A DNA stretch of 64,000 nucleotides from Prevotella sp. (GTDB lineage Bacteria > Bacteroidota > Bacteroidia > Bacteroidales > Bacteroidaceae). The notes under the pieces were generated by a model that saw only the letters and a program-made list of their open reading frames with translations, had not been told where the DNA came from and did no database searches. Below are positions 34,632 to 43,936 of this stretch, piece after piece. The stretch spans positions 1 to 64,000 of the forward strand of contig JAEEVW010000015.1 in the NCBI GenBank assembly GCA_016291085.1, written 5' to 3'. Position 1 is the stretch's first letter. Every line of letters starts with the position of its first letter. Both the position numbers and the translations under genes were made by a program.

Positions 34632-35063
34632 TTACTCAATCACAACCAATGCGTCATCTTCCATGACACTCTGACCGGCCTGTACGCAGATGGCAGTTAC
34701 CTTACCGTCCTTTTCTGCTTCAATATTGTTGGCCATCTTCATAGCCTCCAATACCAGCAGCGTGTCGCCGGCTTTCACCTCGTCGCCGACAGCCACCTCA
34801 ATAGAGGTGATGACACCGGGAAGTGGAGCCTTTACGGCATTGTTGGTGTTGACGTTGGCTGAAGCGCCCTCTGAGGGCTCGGCAGCAGCTGCAGCCTGTG
34901 CTGCGGGACGTACCACGACTTTTTTCTCCTCTTCGGGTTCCGGCTCCATCTCAACCTTGTACTCTTCACCATTGACGGTGATGGTCACTTCGTTCTCTAC
35001 GATATCACCAATAGCAACCTCATACTTGTTGCCATTAATGGTGTACTTATATTCTTTCTTCAT
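34632..35063 (-). CDS. Biotin carboxyl carrier subunit of methylmalonyl-CoA decarboxylase
   Basis: A 143-residue protein: an N-terminal domain (KKEYKYTINGNKYEVAIGDIVENEVTITVNG), an Ala/Pro/Glu-rich hinge at ~42-70 and a C-terminal biotinyl domain with EAMKM at 106-110 (K109 biotinylated). It shuttles CO2 between decarboxylase subunits. It is last in the operon after the 49-residue subunit and the carboxyltransferase. It could also serve another biotin enzyme. Confidence 0.92.
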   Translation of the reverse strand: MKKEYKYTINGNKYEVAIGDIVENEVTITVNGEEYKVEMEPEPEEEKKVVVRPAAQAAAAAEPSEGASANVNTNNAVKAPLPGVITSIEVAVGDEVKAGDTLLVLEAMKMANNIEAEKDGKVTAICVQAGQSVMEDDALVVIE

Positions 35064-35075
35064 GCTAAGTCTGTT

Positions 35076-35225
35076 TTAGGGGTGTTCTGTCATAGTGAGG
35101 GCATAGCCGTTCCACTGAGTCTGCTTCTCGGCAATCGTAATGATGCCGGGCTCCTTGTCGTGAACATTATTGCCCTTGAACTCGTAAAGTGCCATAGCGA
35201 TGGCGGCATAAACTTCGTTCTTCAT
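35076..35225 (-). CDS. 49-residue small subunit in the decarboxylase operon (OadG/delta-related guess)
   Basis: The frame reads MKNEVYAAIAMALYEFKGNNVHDKEPGIITI..., ending YALTMTEHP at 49 residues. Similar small proteins (start xxEVYAAIAMAL, middle VHDxEPGIITI) lie between the carboxyltransferase and biotin-carrier genes in Bacteroidota. This resembles the soluble C-terminal part of the gamma/delta (OadG-like) subunit without its membrane helix. It lies 12 bp before the carrier gene. A role in complex assembly is likely but inferred from position. Confidence 0.75.
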   Translation of the reverse strand: MKNEVYAAIAMALYEFKGNNVHDKEPGIITIAEKQTQWNGYALTMTEHP

Positions 35226-35253
35226 AACTATCAACTATCAACTTTCAACTCTA
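35226..35253. repeat. Heptamer array AACTATC / AACTTTC / AACTCTA between two genes
   Basis: Four 7-bp units fill almost the whole gap between the carboxyltransferase stop and the small subunit's start. Nearly the same units recur at 43937-43964. Confidence 0.8.
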
Positions 35254-35257
35254 AACT

Positions 35258-36823
35258 TTACATAGGTATGTTACCATGCTTCTTGGCAGGCAGAGCGTCA
35301 CGCTTGGTAGCGAGCTGTGCCAGAGCACGACAGATGCGGAAACGCGTATTGCGCGGCTCAATCACATCGTCGATGTAGCCATATTTAGCAGCCTGATAAG
35401 GATTAGCGAAGAGATCGTTGTACTCCTCTTCCTTCTCGGCGATGAAGGCCTTTACATCCTCTCCAGCTTCCTTCTTTGCCTTAGCTTCCTTGGCGTAGAG
35501 CACTGCAGCAGCACCAGAGGCACCCATCACGGCAATCTCAGCAGAAGGCCATGCGTAGTTCAGGTCGGTATGGAGCTGCTTCGAGCCCATCACGATGTGT
35601 GAACCACCATACGACTTACGCAGGGTAACGGTAATCTTGGGCACGGTAGCCTCGCCGTATGCATACAGCAGCTGTGCACCGTGCAGGATGACGGCATTAT
35701 ACTCCTGACCGGTACCAGGAAGGAATCCGGGAACGTCAACGAGCGACACGATAGGAATGTTGAAGGCGTCGCAGAAACGAACGAAACGGGCACCCTTACG
35801 AGAAGCATTCACGTCGAGCACACCAGCGTAGCAAGAAGGCTGGTTGGCAACGATACCTACGCTCTGGCCATTGAAGCGTGCGAAACCGACAATGATGTTT
35901 TTGGCGAACTTGGGCTGTACCTCGAAGAACTCGTTGTCATCAGTGATAGCTGTGATGACCTTGTACATATCATAAGCCTCGTTGGGGTTCTCGGGGATGA
36001 TTTCGTTCAAACTGTCCTCCAGACGGTCGATGGGGTCGTCGCACTTCTTGCGAGGAGCCAGCTCCATATTGTTTGAAGGAATATAGCTCAGCAGGGTCTT
36101 CAGCATTTCTACAGCCTCTTCCTCTGTCTTGGCAGTGAAGTGGGTTACACCCGACTTCGAAGCGTGTACCGATGCACCACCCAGGTGTTCCTGGTCGATA
36201 TCCTCACCCGTCACAGTCTTTACCACCTTCGGACCTGTCAGGAACATGTACGATGTGCCTTCCATCATCAGCGTGAAGTCGGTGAGGGCAGGGGAGTACA
36301 CAGCACCACCGGCGCAAGGACCGAAGATGCCTGAAATCTGAGGAATCACACCTGAGGCTAGGATGTTACGCTCGAAAATTTCAGCATAACCAGCCAAAGC
36401 GTTGATACCCTCTTGGATACGAGCACCACCCGAGTCGTTGATACCAATGACGGGGGCACCCATCTTCATGGCCATATCCATCACCTTGCAGATCTTCTGT
36501 GACATCGTCTCAGAAAGAGAACCGGCATGTACGGTGAAGTCCTGTGCGAAGATAAATACCAGACGCCCGTCGATGGTACCACTACCTGCAACCACGCCGT
36601 CGCCCAAGAACTGCTTCTTCTCCATACCGAAGTTGTGACAACGGTGCTCCTTAAACATATCGTATTCCTCGAAAGAACCCTTGTCAAGCAGCATCTCTAC
36701 GCGTTCACGGGCAGTATACTTGCCCTTTTCGTGCTGCTTCTGTATGGCCTTCTCACCACCACCGAGACGAGCCTGTTCGCGCTTCTCGATGAGCTGTTTG
36801 ATTTTCTCTAATTGCTTGCTCAT
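35258..36823 (-). CDS. mmdA: Methylmalonyl-CoA decarboxylase alpha / propionyl-CoA carboxylase beta-type carboxyltransferase
   Basis: A 521-residue carboxyltransferase: KYTARERVEMLLDKGSF, the first oxyanion loop GINDSGGARIQEG, FGPCAGGAVYSPAL, and the second half with VDVPGFLPGTGQE and SYGGSHIVM(G). It transfers the carboxyl of methylmalonyl-CoA to or from biotin. The neighbouring epimerase, biotin carrier and small subunit point to the succinate-to-propionate route. A membrane Na+-pump beta subunit is not encoded here, so a propionyl-CoA carboxylase role remains possible. Confidence 0.92.
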   Translation of the reverse strand: MSKQLEKIKQLIEKREQARLGGGEKAIQKQHEKGKYTARERVEMLLDKGSFEEYDMFKEHRCHNFGMEKKQFLGDGVVAGSGTIDGRLVFIFAQDFTVHAGSLSETMSQKICKVMDMAMKMGAPVIGINDSGGARIQEGINALAGYAEIFERNILASGVIPQISGIFGPCAGGAVYSPALTDFTLMMEGTSYMFLTGPKVVKTVTGEDIDQEHLGGASVHASKSGVTHFTAKTEEEAVEMLKTLLSYIPSNNMELAPRKKCDDPIDRLEDSLNEIIPENPNEAYDMYKVITAITDDNEFFEVQPKFAKNIIVGFARFNGQSVGIVANQPSCYAGVLDVNASRKGARFVRFCDAFNIPIVSLVDVPGFLPGTGQEYNAVILHGAQLLYAYGEATVPKITVTLRKSYGGSHIVMGSKQLHTDLNYAWPSAEIAVMGASGAAAVLYAKEAKAKKEAGEDVKAFIAEKEEEYNDLFANPYQAAKYGYIDDVIEPRNTRFRICRALAQLATKRDALPAKKHGNIPM

Positions 36824-36830
36824 TGTTATA

Positions 36831-36862
36831 TTTTACTTTTTAACCTTTTTACTTTTTTACTT
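36831..36862. repeat. Octamer array TTTTACTT x4 (one diverged) between mce and mmdA
   Basis: TTTTACTT, TTTAACCT, TTTTACTT, TTTTACTT fill the gap between two minus-strand genes and end at the mce stop codon. Confidence 0.8.
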
Positions 36863-37273
36863 TTACTCAGGGTGCTCACAGAGCTCTGTCAGAATTCCAC
36901 AAGTAGATTTCGGATGCAGGAAGGCAATGTTCAGACCTTCAGCGCCCTTACGAGGCTTCTCGTCAATCAGACGCACACCCTTCTCGCTGACCTCAGCCAG
37001 TCCTTTGGCCACACCGTCTTCCACACAGAAGGCTACATGGTGAACGCCCTTGTTGCCCTTGTCGAGCCACTTCTGAATGGTGCTCTCGGGGGATGTGGGC
37101 TCCAGCAACTCTAACTTCACCTCACCGCAGCGCAGGAAGGCAGTCTTTACTTTCTGGTCTTCTACGACTTCTGTAGCATAACACTCTAAGCCCAGCACGT
37201 CAGTGAAATACGGCAGGCTCTCCTCGATGCTCTGGACGGCAATGCCCAGATGTTCAATGTGGGAAATCTTCAT
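36863..37273 (-). CDS. mce: Methylmalonyl-CoA epimerase
   Basis: A 136-residue glyoxalase/VOC-fold metalloenzyme: ISHIEHLGIAVQSIEESLPYF (metal His), the LELLEPTSPESTIQKWLDK block, GVHHVAFCVED (second His) and ending GILTELCEH (metal Glu). It interconverts (R)- and (S)-methylmalonyl-CoA. As first gene of the operon it links methylmalonyl-CoA mutase (not in this window) to the decarboxylase. Confidence 0.95.
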   Translation of the reverse strand: MKISHIEHLGIAVQSIEESLPYFTDVLGLECYATEVVEDQKVKTAFLRCGEVKLELLEPTSPESTIQKWLDKGNKGVHHVAFCVEDGVAKGLAEVSEKGVRLIDEKPRKGAEGLNIAFLHPKSTCGILTELCEHPE

Positions 37274-37306
37274 ATTGTTACTCTTTTAATTAGTATATTA
37301 CAAATA

Positions 37307-37342
37307 ATAATGTGCAAAGATACATAATTCTTTGCACATTAT
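37307..37342 (-). promoter_or_regulatory. mce promoter with a perfect 13-bp inverted repeat
   Basis: On the minus strand TATCTTTG (37315-37322) is the -7 element. Arms 37307-37319 and 37330-37342 are perfect inverse complements with a 10-bp gap, and one arm overlaps the -7 element. This looks like an operator, or a hairpin at the transcript start. Confidence 0.6.
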
Positions 37343-37383
37343 CATCAAAATCCCGAAATATTTAGTATTTCTTATCAAATGAT

Positions 37384-40068
37384 TTAGAAACCAGCTAATT
37401 TGTCGATGGGATAAACGGTATTCTCTTCGACATGGTTATACCAATCGTTGTGTCCTGTAGCATCTTGAGCCCACTGGAGGAATTCCGTATAAGCTCCAGT
37501 AATCATTTGCCTCTCCTTAGGATATTTAAAGTCGAAAGGCATGATAATTGCCAAAGGCGCTGCACCGGTTGTTGGAACTGTAATGACATCGCCGGTGGTT
37601 TGATTCTCAATATAAATTTTAGCCAAGAACTGCGGAATAGTCATACCTGCCGGTAATTTGTAAGTACAGGGGCGCGGCTGTTCTGTTTTTTGACCATCCA
37701 CCGTGTTGATGAAACGATCATATCCCGTAGCATCGGCCTTCCTAAAGATATCATGAACTTCTCTATCTTTAAGTGAATAACCTTCAACATATTCACCTTC
37801 AATTCCCCGAATGATAACGTTGTCTAAACCACCAGCAGCAACAAGGGTAAGAACCACTTGGTCCTTATAGCTTCCTGTGAGGCGCTCACAGCGAAGCACA
37901 ACGTCATTCATGTCGTAGTCAGCTGAAGAAGAACGGTCTTCGAAAAGGAGCATGTATGTACTACCTGGGATTTCCTTTTCCTCGTAGAGGATTCTGGTGG
38001 CAGTACTCTGTCCACTTCCACTGTTACCGGTAGGATCAGATTCGTACACATCGGTATCATAACCGCCCAGCTCGACGATGACGTCACTGAATTGTGCATC
38101 AGCACCTTCCTCAAAGCAGAGATAGGTCTTGCCGTTGGCTGTAAATGTTGCCATACGTGGAGAGTTTTCAGCCATCTTAAACTTGGTGACAGCTGTCTTA
38201 AACTGACCATAGGTGTTGATTTCTTTGTTCAGTTCACCATATCCGTACAAGCAACCACGCTTGTCACCTCCCATTTCTTCGGTTTTCTTACCATTATCTT
38301 TTCTTATCATAAAGCCGATACGGTAGCCTTCAGGGATGATTGCTGAGATTGATTCATGTGGTGTCTCTATATATGTAGTAGAGAAGTATTTAAGCGGCAA
38401 ATCAAAGTCGGTAATGGCTTCAGCTGGATAGCTTTCAGCTTTATATTCCTCGAAAGTCCATTCTCTTGCAATTTTATAGTCTTTACTTACATTTGTTCCA
38501 CCTCTATAAAGATATTCGCGACCAGTATCAATCAACGCCTTTATACAATTGTTTTTGTAAGCGCTGTAGATATAGACATTCTGCTTCGTAATATCATCGA
38601 TGGCATATGGATTCCATTTCTCGTCTGTAAGATAGACAGTATAGTTTTTCAAACTATTTTCTGCGATGTCCTTAAACTCTACGTATTCTCCATTATTATT
38701 CCACCACATGAATTTTTTGCTTCCAACGTTATAAAGCATCATAGTGTTATCATTGGCGTTCGTAAAAATTTGCCACAGCTGATATTCAATATTATCAGTG
38801 TATTCAGCCTTCAAATTTTCCGTTTTGGTACCATAGGTAATATAATGTTTTGATTCTGGTATTGGATCTGGTTTTGCTTTAGAATTACCAGAATAGTTGT
38901 AGATGCGATAGAATTTTTTATTTGTGGTATAGCCATAACTATTCAGTGTGGGCGGTATTTCGGTAGGTTCTTCTGCGAACTCTGAGGCATTGCCATAGAA
39001 GGGTAGTAGATACTCATGTTGTCTACAGAAGTTCGTGTCTGGTTCATTTACTGCGACTCCTGTAACAGCGCTGAATGCCTTTCGCTCATCATTCAGGTCA
39101 ATAGCCTTGAATTTTGGTAATGTCTTGATATAGTCAGCCTCAGTAGTTCCTGCTGGAATATCCTCTGTTCTGTAGTAATAGTAATAAATGTCGCACCAAT
39201 AGGCTTCGGTAGAAGCCAACTGAACAGGACAAAGTGTGAGAGGAGCTTTGCCGTTGCTCACCAGATGGTTGCCGTATAGTTTAACGGCACTACTTTCATT
39301 TATTAATTTAAGATTATTTCTAGGGTCTTTGTCGCCATTGGTTTTGTAGTCATATCGACCGAGCGAAGCACTGAATATTTCATTAAGGGTTGTTGTGTCC
39401 TCATCGGATAAAGGTGTTGCGTCTCTATAGATAGTAGAATTGGACATGGTCCATCCGTTAGATACAGAACCGGAAGCCCACCACAATCGGTCTTTTTCCC
39501 AATTCTTTCCTTTCCAGCTGCTATATTTATTATCATCAGATAATGTACGCAGGGCATTGTACGACAAAAAAGAATTATCGTATTTAAGCTCTATAGCTGA
39601 GAGGTCAATATCTGATGATGCTCTACGGGCAGCAGCACGAGTGGTAGCACCGCTCTTGAAACTGACCTTCTCATCACCTATATTGAATCCTTTGATGTGG
39701 TAATGTCCCTCGTTGTCAATACATGCTGCAATCAAGCGTGTATAGCTGTTGAGTACGTCATAGTCCAGCGTAACGGTCTGACCCTTTTGGGCTTCGGTCT
39801 CCGCTATGACTTTGGCATCGGGATTCATGAATGGCGACTCTGTCAGAATCTGCACACGGGCAATTGTCTTCAGTGGAGCATCAGCCGTAATGGTGATAGT
39901 GCCCGAAACAGACGAATTCCAGTCCTGATTGGGATCTATTTTGCCAAAGATATTCTCTGCATTCTGACGAATCGCTTCTTGATGCGCTTCCTCAAAATCG
40001 AACCTTTGACAACCGATGAACATAGACATTCCAACTAACGTTGCAATGAATAGTATTTTCTTTTTCAT
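37384..40068 (-). CDS. Large LruC-domain lipoprotein
   Basis: An 894-residue protein with a lipoprotein signal peptide (KKKILFIATLVGMSMFIGC, Cys20). The C-terminal ~200 residues show the LruC pattern: LLFEDRSSSADYDMNDVVLR with an Asp-rich D-x-D-x-N-D loop that may bind calcium, and ending PIDKLAGF. The middle (~230-560) is Tyr/Asn-rich with no domain I recognise, including a segment (YQLWQIFTNANDNTMMLYNVGSKKFMWW) that hints at a lectin/beta-trefoil-like fold. Probably surface exposed. It is a single gene with its own promoter; the last residues abut the mce promoter region. Confidence 0.8.
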   Translation of the reverse strand: MKKKILFIATLVGMSMFIGCQRFDFEEAHQEAIRQNAENIFGKIDPNQDWNSSVSGTITITADAPLKTIARVQILTESPFMNPDAKVIAETEAQKGQTVTLDYDVLNSYTRLIAACIDNEGHYHIKGFNIGDEKVSFKSGATTRAAARRASSDIDLSAIELKYDNSFLSYNALRTLSDDNKYSSWKGKNWEKDRLWWASGSVSNGWTMSNSTIYRDATPLSDEDTTTLNEIFSASLGRYDYKTNGDKDPRNNLKLINESSAVKLYGNHLVSNGKAPLTLCPVQLASTEAYWCDIYYYYYRTEDIPAGTTEADYIKTLPKFKAIDLNDERKAFSAVTGVAVNEPDTNFCRQHEYLLPFYGNASEFAEEPTEIPPTLNSYGYTTNKKFYRIYNYSGNSKAKPDPIPESKHYITYGTKTENLKAEYTDNIEYQLWQIFTNANDNTMMLYNVGSKKFMWWNNNGEYVEFKDIAENSLKNYTVYLTDEKWNPYAIDDITKQNVYIYSAYKNNCIKALIDTGREYLYRGGTNVSKDYKIAREWTFEEYKAESYPAEAITDFDLPLKYFSTTYIETPHESISAIIPEGYRIGFMIRKDNGKKTEEMGGDKRGCLYGYGELNKEINTYGQFKTAVTKFKMAENSPRMATFTANGKTYLCFEEGADAQFSDVIVELGGYDTDVYESDPTGNSGSGQSTATRILYEEKEIPGSTYMLLFEDRSSSADYDMNDVVLRCERLTGSYKDQVVLTLVAAGGLDNVIIRGIEGEYVEGYSLKDREVHDIFRKADATGYDRFINTVDGQKTEQPRPCTYKLPAGMTIPQFLAKIYIENQTTGDVITVPTTGAAPLAIIMPFDFKYPKERQMITGAYTEFLQWAQDATGHNDWYNHVEENTVYPIDKLAGF

Positions 40069-40113
40069 GTTTACTTATTAGTTTAGTACTAAATGAATTT
40101 GATATATCGTTTG

Positions 40114-40121
40114 CAAAGATA
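40114..40121 (-). promoter_or_regulatory. -7 element of the LruC lipoprotein gene
   Basis: TATCTTTG followed by CA on the minus strand, 45 bp before the start. No clear -33 TTTG at the usual distance. Confidence 0.55.
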
Positions 40122-40213
40122 CGTAGTTTTTCTGATACTTTGGGTATAAACGAGGTAAAAATATTGATAACTTTCTAAAAATTAACAATATTTAATTATG
40201 TGTACGTACAAAA

Positions 40214-42616
40214 TCAGAACTCGATAATCACTTTTCCGTTGATTTGTCTGCCAGTGAGGTAGTTTGGAACAGCATACTGCTTATTCGTCACATCAGTTAC
40301 CCAATAGTAGCTGTTGACGTTGCTGATGCCGAAAATGTTAAGACCGTCAAGACCGAGCCAGATCCTTTGGATTTTGAACTTCGAACTTTGAACTTTTTGA
40401 TGACCTTCTGGGTTGCCTAATAGCAGATAGCTCAAACCGATGTCGGCACGTTTGTAGGCAGGTGCCCGAAACTGCTGATATTCAATTCCTCTATGCGGTG
40501 CACCGAAGGGCAGGCCATCGGCAAAGGCCAGTTTCAGGGTCATCTTCCATCGTTCCGTTCCTGGAAAATAGTCGGTGAAATGGAAATTGATTCCCCAGCG
40601 TTGGTCTGTGGGCATCGGCACAGTGACGCCGTTGATTTTCTGTTGGGCCGACATGACGCTGAACGTCAGCCATGAGTCGGTACCGGGAACGAATTCACCG
40701 TACAACTTCAGATCGAGTCCGAAGGCGTAACCTGTGGCTATGTTCTCACCGTAGTAGACTACCTTCATGTTCTGTACGTTATACGGAATGAGGTTGTCCA
40801 TCAGTTTATAGTAGGCCTCTGCCGAGAAACGGAAAGGACGATTGACCAAACGGAACTTATAGTCAAAGGCACCGACGATATGTATGCTTTGCTGACTCTT
40901 AATCTTTTCGTTCAGCCTGACAATAGTTTGTCCGTTAATGGTGGTTGTATCGCGAAACTCTTTGTAGAATGGTGCCTGATAATAGAGACCTGCAGCCAGT
41001 CGGAAGGTGATGTCCTGATTCCAGGAAGGTATCATGGCCAGCGAGGCTCGTGGCGACACGATAGTCTCCTTGTTGTAGCTCCAATTAGCCAAACGAAGAC
41101 CGTAGTTCAGTGTCCAAAGTGTGGGCTGCCGTTCTTCGCTGCCTCCGGTCTGCCAGCGATAGGTGTCTTGGACATAAGCTTCTATGCGATGTGAGGAAAT
41201 CTCATTTTTCGAACGCAACGAATAGATGAGGTCCAACCGCTCGGCACTGTGGGGGATGGAATAGCCGCTGGAGTCGCGCATCTCGTACTCACGGGCGTTC
41301 TCCTCTATCTTTTCCCATTTCATAGTCACTCCCGTCTCCCAGTCGTGACGAGCTGTCTTGTGGTTCAGCATCAGTTTCACGCTGCCCACATTGGCTGTCA
41401 GGTAGTTACGGGCATGTTCCATATAGGTGCCGACACCTAATTGCTCTTGTGTCTGAGCGTCGTCCAGCCAGTACTGTCCCATAATGTCGTAGGTCTCCTG
41501 TTCCTTCGTGTGGAATGCTGAGCCCAATAGACTTACCTTTGTGTTTTTAGAGAAGTGGCGTTGCAGGCGCAACGTACCGAATAAGGTACGGAATATATCC
41601 TTCTCCTGTCCGTCGAAATAGACCTTGAACGATTTCACGTTCTGCATCGTTCCAAAAGAAGTCTCACGGTCTGAAGGAATGAAGTTATAGTGGTTTTCCG
41701 AGATGTTGCCGATGAAGTCAACGCTCCAGCGTTCGTTGGGCTTATAGGTGATATATGTCTGGTAGTCCAAGAAGTTCGGCTTGTATTCACCTTTGGTTTC
41801 CAGGGAGCCTAACAAATAGCGGTTCGTCTTATAGCGAACACCGTGACTCATCGAGAACTTCTTATTGCCGTAACCGACGAATACCGAACCACCAAGCAAT
41901 GAGGCTTGTAAATTACCCTCCCAGTGTGTGGGCTTCCGGTACTGAATGTCGAGAGCGCTGGACATCTTATCACCGTATTTGGCCTCAAAGCCACCCGACG
42001 AGAAGGCAACCTTCTCGACCATGTCCGGATTGATGACCGACAAGCCTTCCTGTTGTCCGCTACGGATGAGCAGCGGACGATAGACCTCCACATTATTTAT
42101 ATATACAGAGTTCTCGTCGAATGAACCGCCGCGAACATTGTACTGGCTGCTGAGCTCGTTATGACTGCTGACGCCAGCCTGCTGTTGTACCAACTCCTCG
42201 ACGGCATTACCGCTGGTCGACGGCGTTACTCGTAAGTCTTTGGTGTCCAGTTCTGCTGTCGTTGTCGTCTGTCGGCGACGTTCCGTAATCACCACCTCGT
42301 CCAATTCTTTCATTGGGTGCAGGGTAATCATCAGCTTCTGATTGCCTTTCGGCTTGCGTAGCACACGGGTTCTTGTCTGGTAGCCCACCATCGAGAATTT
42401 CACCACCACCGAATCAGCAGAATGTAACTTCATCGAGAACTCACCTTTCAGATTGGCCATCGTGACAGCACCCTGATCCAGACACGAAATGGTGGCCAGC
42501 TCAATGGCGTTACCCTCCTCGTCGGATACCTTTCCGCTGAGGGTAAACTGCTGTGCAGCTGCTGTCAGAACCGACAGTAGGAACAACATTGATAATATGC
42601 TTCTTTTGAAGTCCAT
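40214..42616 (-). CDS. TonB-dependent receptor with carboxypeptidase-regulatory-like N-domain
   Basis: An 800-residue outer-membrane receptor: signal peptide ending TAAAQ, a CarboxypepD_reg-like domain (FTLSGKVSDEEGNAIELATISC, ~22-105), the plug (TAELDTKDLRVTPSTSGNAVEELVQQQAGV, NVRGGSFDENSVYINNVEVY) and a beta-barrel ending in the aromatic IIEF terminus. No SusD partner is adjacent, so it is not a classic SusC. The cargo is unknown. Near the C-terminus a loop (KVQSSKFKIQ) is encoded by three heptamers (40375-40395). It follows a DEAD-box helicase gene by 40 bp. Confidence 0.92.
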   Translation of the reverse strand: MDFKRSILSMLFLLSVLTAAAQQFTLSGKVSDEEGNAIELATISCLDQGAVTMANLKGEFSMKLHSADSVVVKFSMVGYQTRTRVLRKPKGNQKLMITLHPMKELDEVVITERRRQTTTTAELDTKDLRVTPSTSGNAVEELVQQQAGVSSHNELSSQYNVRGGSFDENSVYINNVEVYRPLLIRSGQQEGLSVINPDMVEKVAFSSGGFEAKYGDKMSSALDIQYRKPTHWEGNLQASLLGGSVFVGYGNKKFSMSHGVRYKTNRYLLGSLETKGEYKPNFLDYQTYITYKPNERWSVDFIGNISENHYNFIPSDRETSFGTMQNVKSFKVYFDGQEKDIFRTLFGTLRLQRHFSKNTKVSLLGSAFHTKEQETYDIMGQYWLDDAQTQEQLGVGTYMEHARNYLTANVGSVKLMLNHKTARHDWETGVTMKWEKIEENAREYEMRDSSGYSIPHSAERLDLIYSLRSKNEISSHRIEAYVQDTYRWQTGGSEERQPTLWTLNYGLRLANWSYNKETIVSPRASLAMIPSWNQDITFRLAAGLYYQAPFYKEFRDTTTINGQTIVRLNEKIKSQQSIHIVGAFDYKFRLVNRPFRFSAEAYYKLMDNLIPYNVQNMKVVYYGENIATGYAFGLDLKLYGEFVPGTDSWLTFSVMSAQQKINGVTVPMPTDQRWGINFHFTDYFPGTERWKMTLKLAFADGLPFGAPHRGIEYQQFRAPAYKRADIGLSYLLLGNPEGHQKVQSSKFKIQRIWLGLDGLNIFGISNVNSYYWVTDVTNKQYAVPNYLTGRQINGKVIIEF
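40375..40395. repeat. In-frame heptamers (T/C)GAACTT x3 in the receptor gene
   Basis: Three 7-bp units (total 21 bp, so frame is kept) code for a basic loop between late barrel strands. One unit more or fewer would frameshift the C-terminal strands. Confidence 0.8.
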
Positions 42617-42656
42617 CGTTATAATAACGACTTTTTTCGCTTCTTATTGCATATTC

Positions 42657-43934
42657 TTAAGAATTAGATGGCTTCTTTTTGTGATTATGGTGGGGATTCC
42701 TGCGTCCTTTGCCATTTCCTTTACCCTTGCTGTTACGACTTCTTCCGCCGCGTCCCCTCGTTGATTTGCGGGGGGCTGCAGTCTTGTATTCTGGACCCTC
42801 GCCGAGTCCCTCGGGTAGGGGATTCTTCAGGATCTCACGTTCCAAGAAACGCTCAATATCGCCAAAGTAGCGCATGTCGTTATCGGAAACAAGGGTAATG
42901 GCTACGCCGTCGCGCTGTGCACGGGCAGTACGTCCGATGCGGTGTACATAGTCTTCTGCGTCACGCGGCACATCGTAGTTGATGACACACAGGATGTCGT
43001 CAATGTCAATACCTCGTGCCACAATGTCTGTTGCTACCAACACACTTACTTGTCCGGCTTTGAAACGATACATCACATCGTCGCGTTCTGCCTGCGACAA
43101 GTCGGAATGCATAGCGGCACAGTTGATCTTCATGTGTTTCAGTTCGCGGGTAATGTCCTTTACCTTGTCTTTCTTTCCCGAGAAGATGATGACGCGCTCC
43201 AGTTCACCGGCCTTGAACAATGAGCGGATGATGCCCAACTTCTGCGGCTCGTAGCAAACGTAGGCTGACTGCTGGATTTTCTCAGCAGGTTTCGAAACAG
43301 CAATCTTTACCTCCACAGGGTCGGTGAGCAGGGTATGAGCCAATTGTTGGATCTTTTGCGGCATCGTGGCCGAGAACATAATGGTCTGATGCGCCTTTGG
43401 CAATAGTTTGGCTATCGACAGAATGTCATCGGAGAAACCCATGTCGAGCATGCGGTCGGCTTCATCGAGCACAAAGAAACTCAATCGGCTGAGGTCCAAG
43501 TGTCCCATGCGAATATGTGAGAGCAGTCGGCCGGGTGTAGCGATGATGACGTCAGCACCCATCTTGAGTCCTTTTGTCTCTACGTCGAAGCGACTGCCGT
43601 CGTTGCCTCCGTAGACAGCCACACTACTGATGCCGTCCAGATAGTAACCGAAGCCCTGCATGGCCTGATCGATTTGTTGCGCCAACTCACGGGTTGGAGC
43701 CATCACGATACAGTTGACTGCATCTTTCGGATAGCCTCCGTCGTCGAGCATACTTAATATGGGCAACAGATAGGCAGCAGTCTTTCCCGTTCCTGTCTGA
43801 GCGATACCAATGAGGTCGCGCTCGTCTAATATTTCTGGGATGCACTTTTCCTGAATGGGAGTCATCTCCTCAAAATGCATGTCGTAAAGTGCATCCAGTA
43901 TATTGTCGTTTAGATATGTTTCTTCAAATGTCAT
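42657..43934 (-). CDS. DEAD-box RNA helicase, RhlE-like
   Basis: A 425-residue helicase: Q motif (MTPIQEKCIPEI), AQTGTGKTAAY (I), PTRELAQQ (Ia), TPGRLL, DEADRMLDMGF (II), SATMP (III), IIFSGKKDK, LVATDIVARGIDI (V) and YVHRIGRTARAQ (VI). The last ~50 residues are a Gly/Arg/Lys/Asn-rich tail that would bind RNA. Likely ribosome assembly or mRNA turnover, especially in the cold. It sits 30 bp after the LptF-like gene. Confidence 0.94.
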   Translation of the reverse strand: MTFEETYLNDNILDALYDMHFEEMTPIQEKCIPEILDERDLIGIAQTGTGKTAAYLLPILSMLDDGGYPKDAVNCIVMAPTRELAQQIDQAMQGFGYYLDGISSVAVYGGNDGSRFDVETKGLKMGADVIIATPGRLLSHIRMGHLDLSRLSFFVLDEADRMLDMGFSDDILSIAKLLPKAHQTIMFSATMPQKIQQLAHTLLTDPVEVKIAVSKPAEKIQQSAYVCYEPQKLGIIRSLFKAGELERVIIFSGKKDKVKDITRELKHMKINCAAMHSDLSQAERDDVMYRFKAGQVSVLVATDIVARGIDIDDILCVINYDVPRDAEDYVHRIGRTARAQRDGVAITLVSDNDMRYFGDIERFLEREILKNPLPEGLGEGPEYKTAAPRKSTRGRGGRSRNSKGKGNGKGRRNPHHNHKKKPSNS

Positions 43935-43936
43935 TT

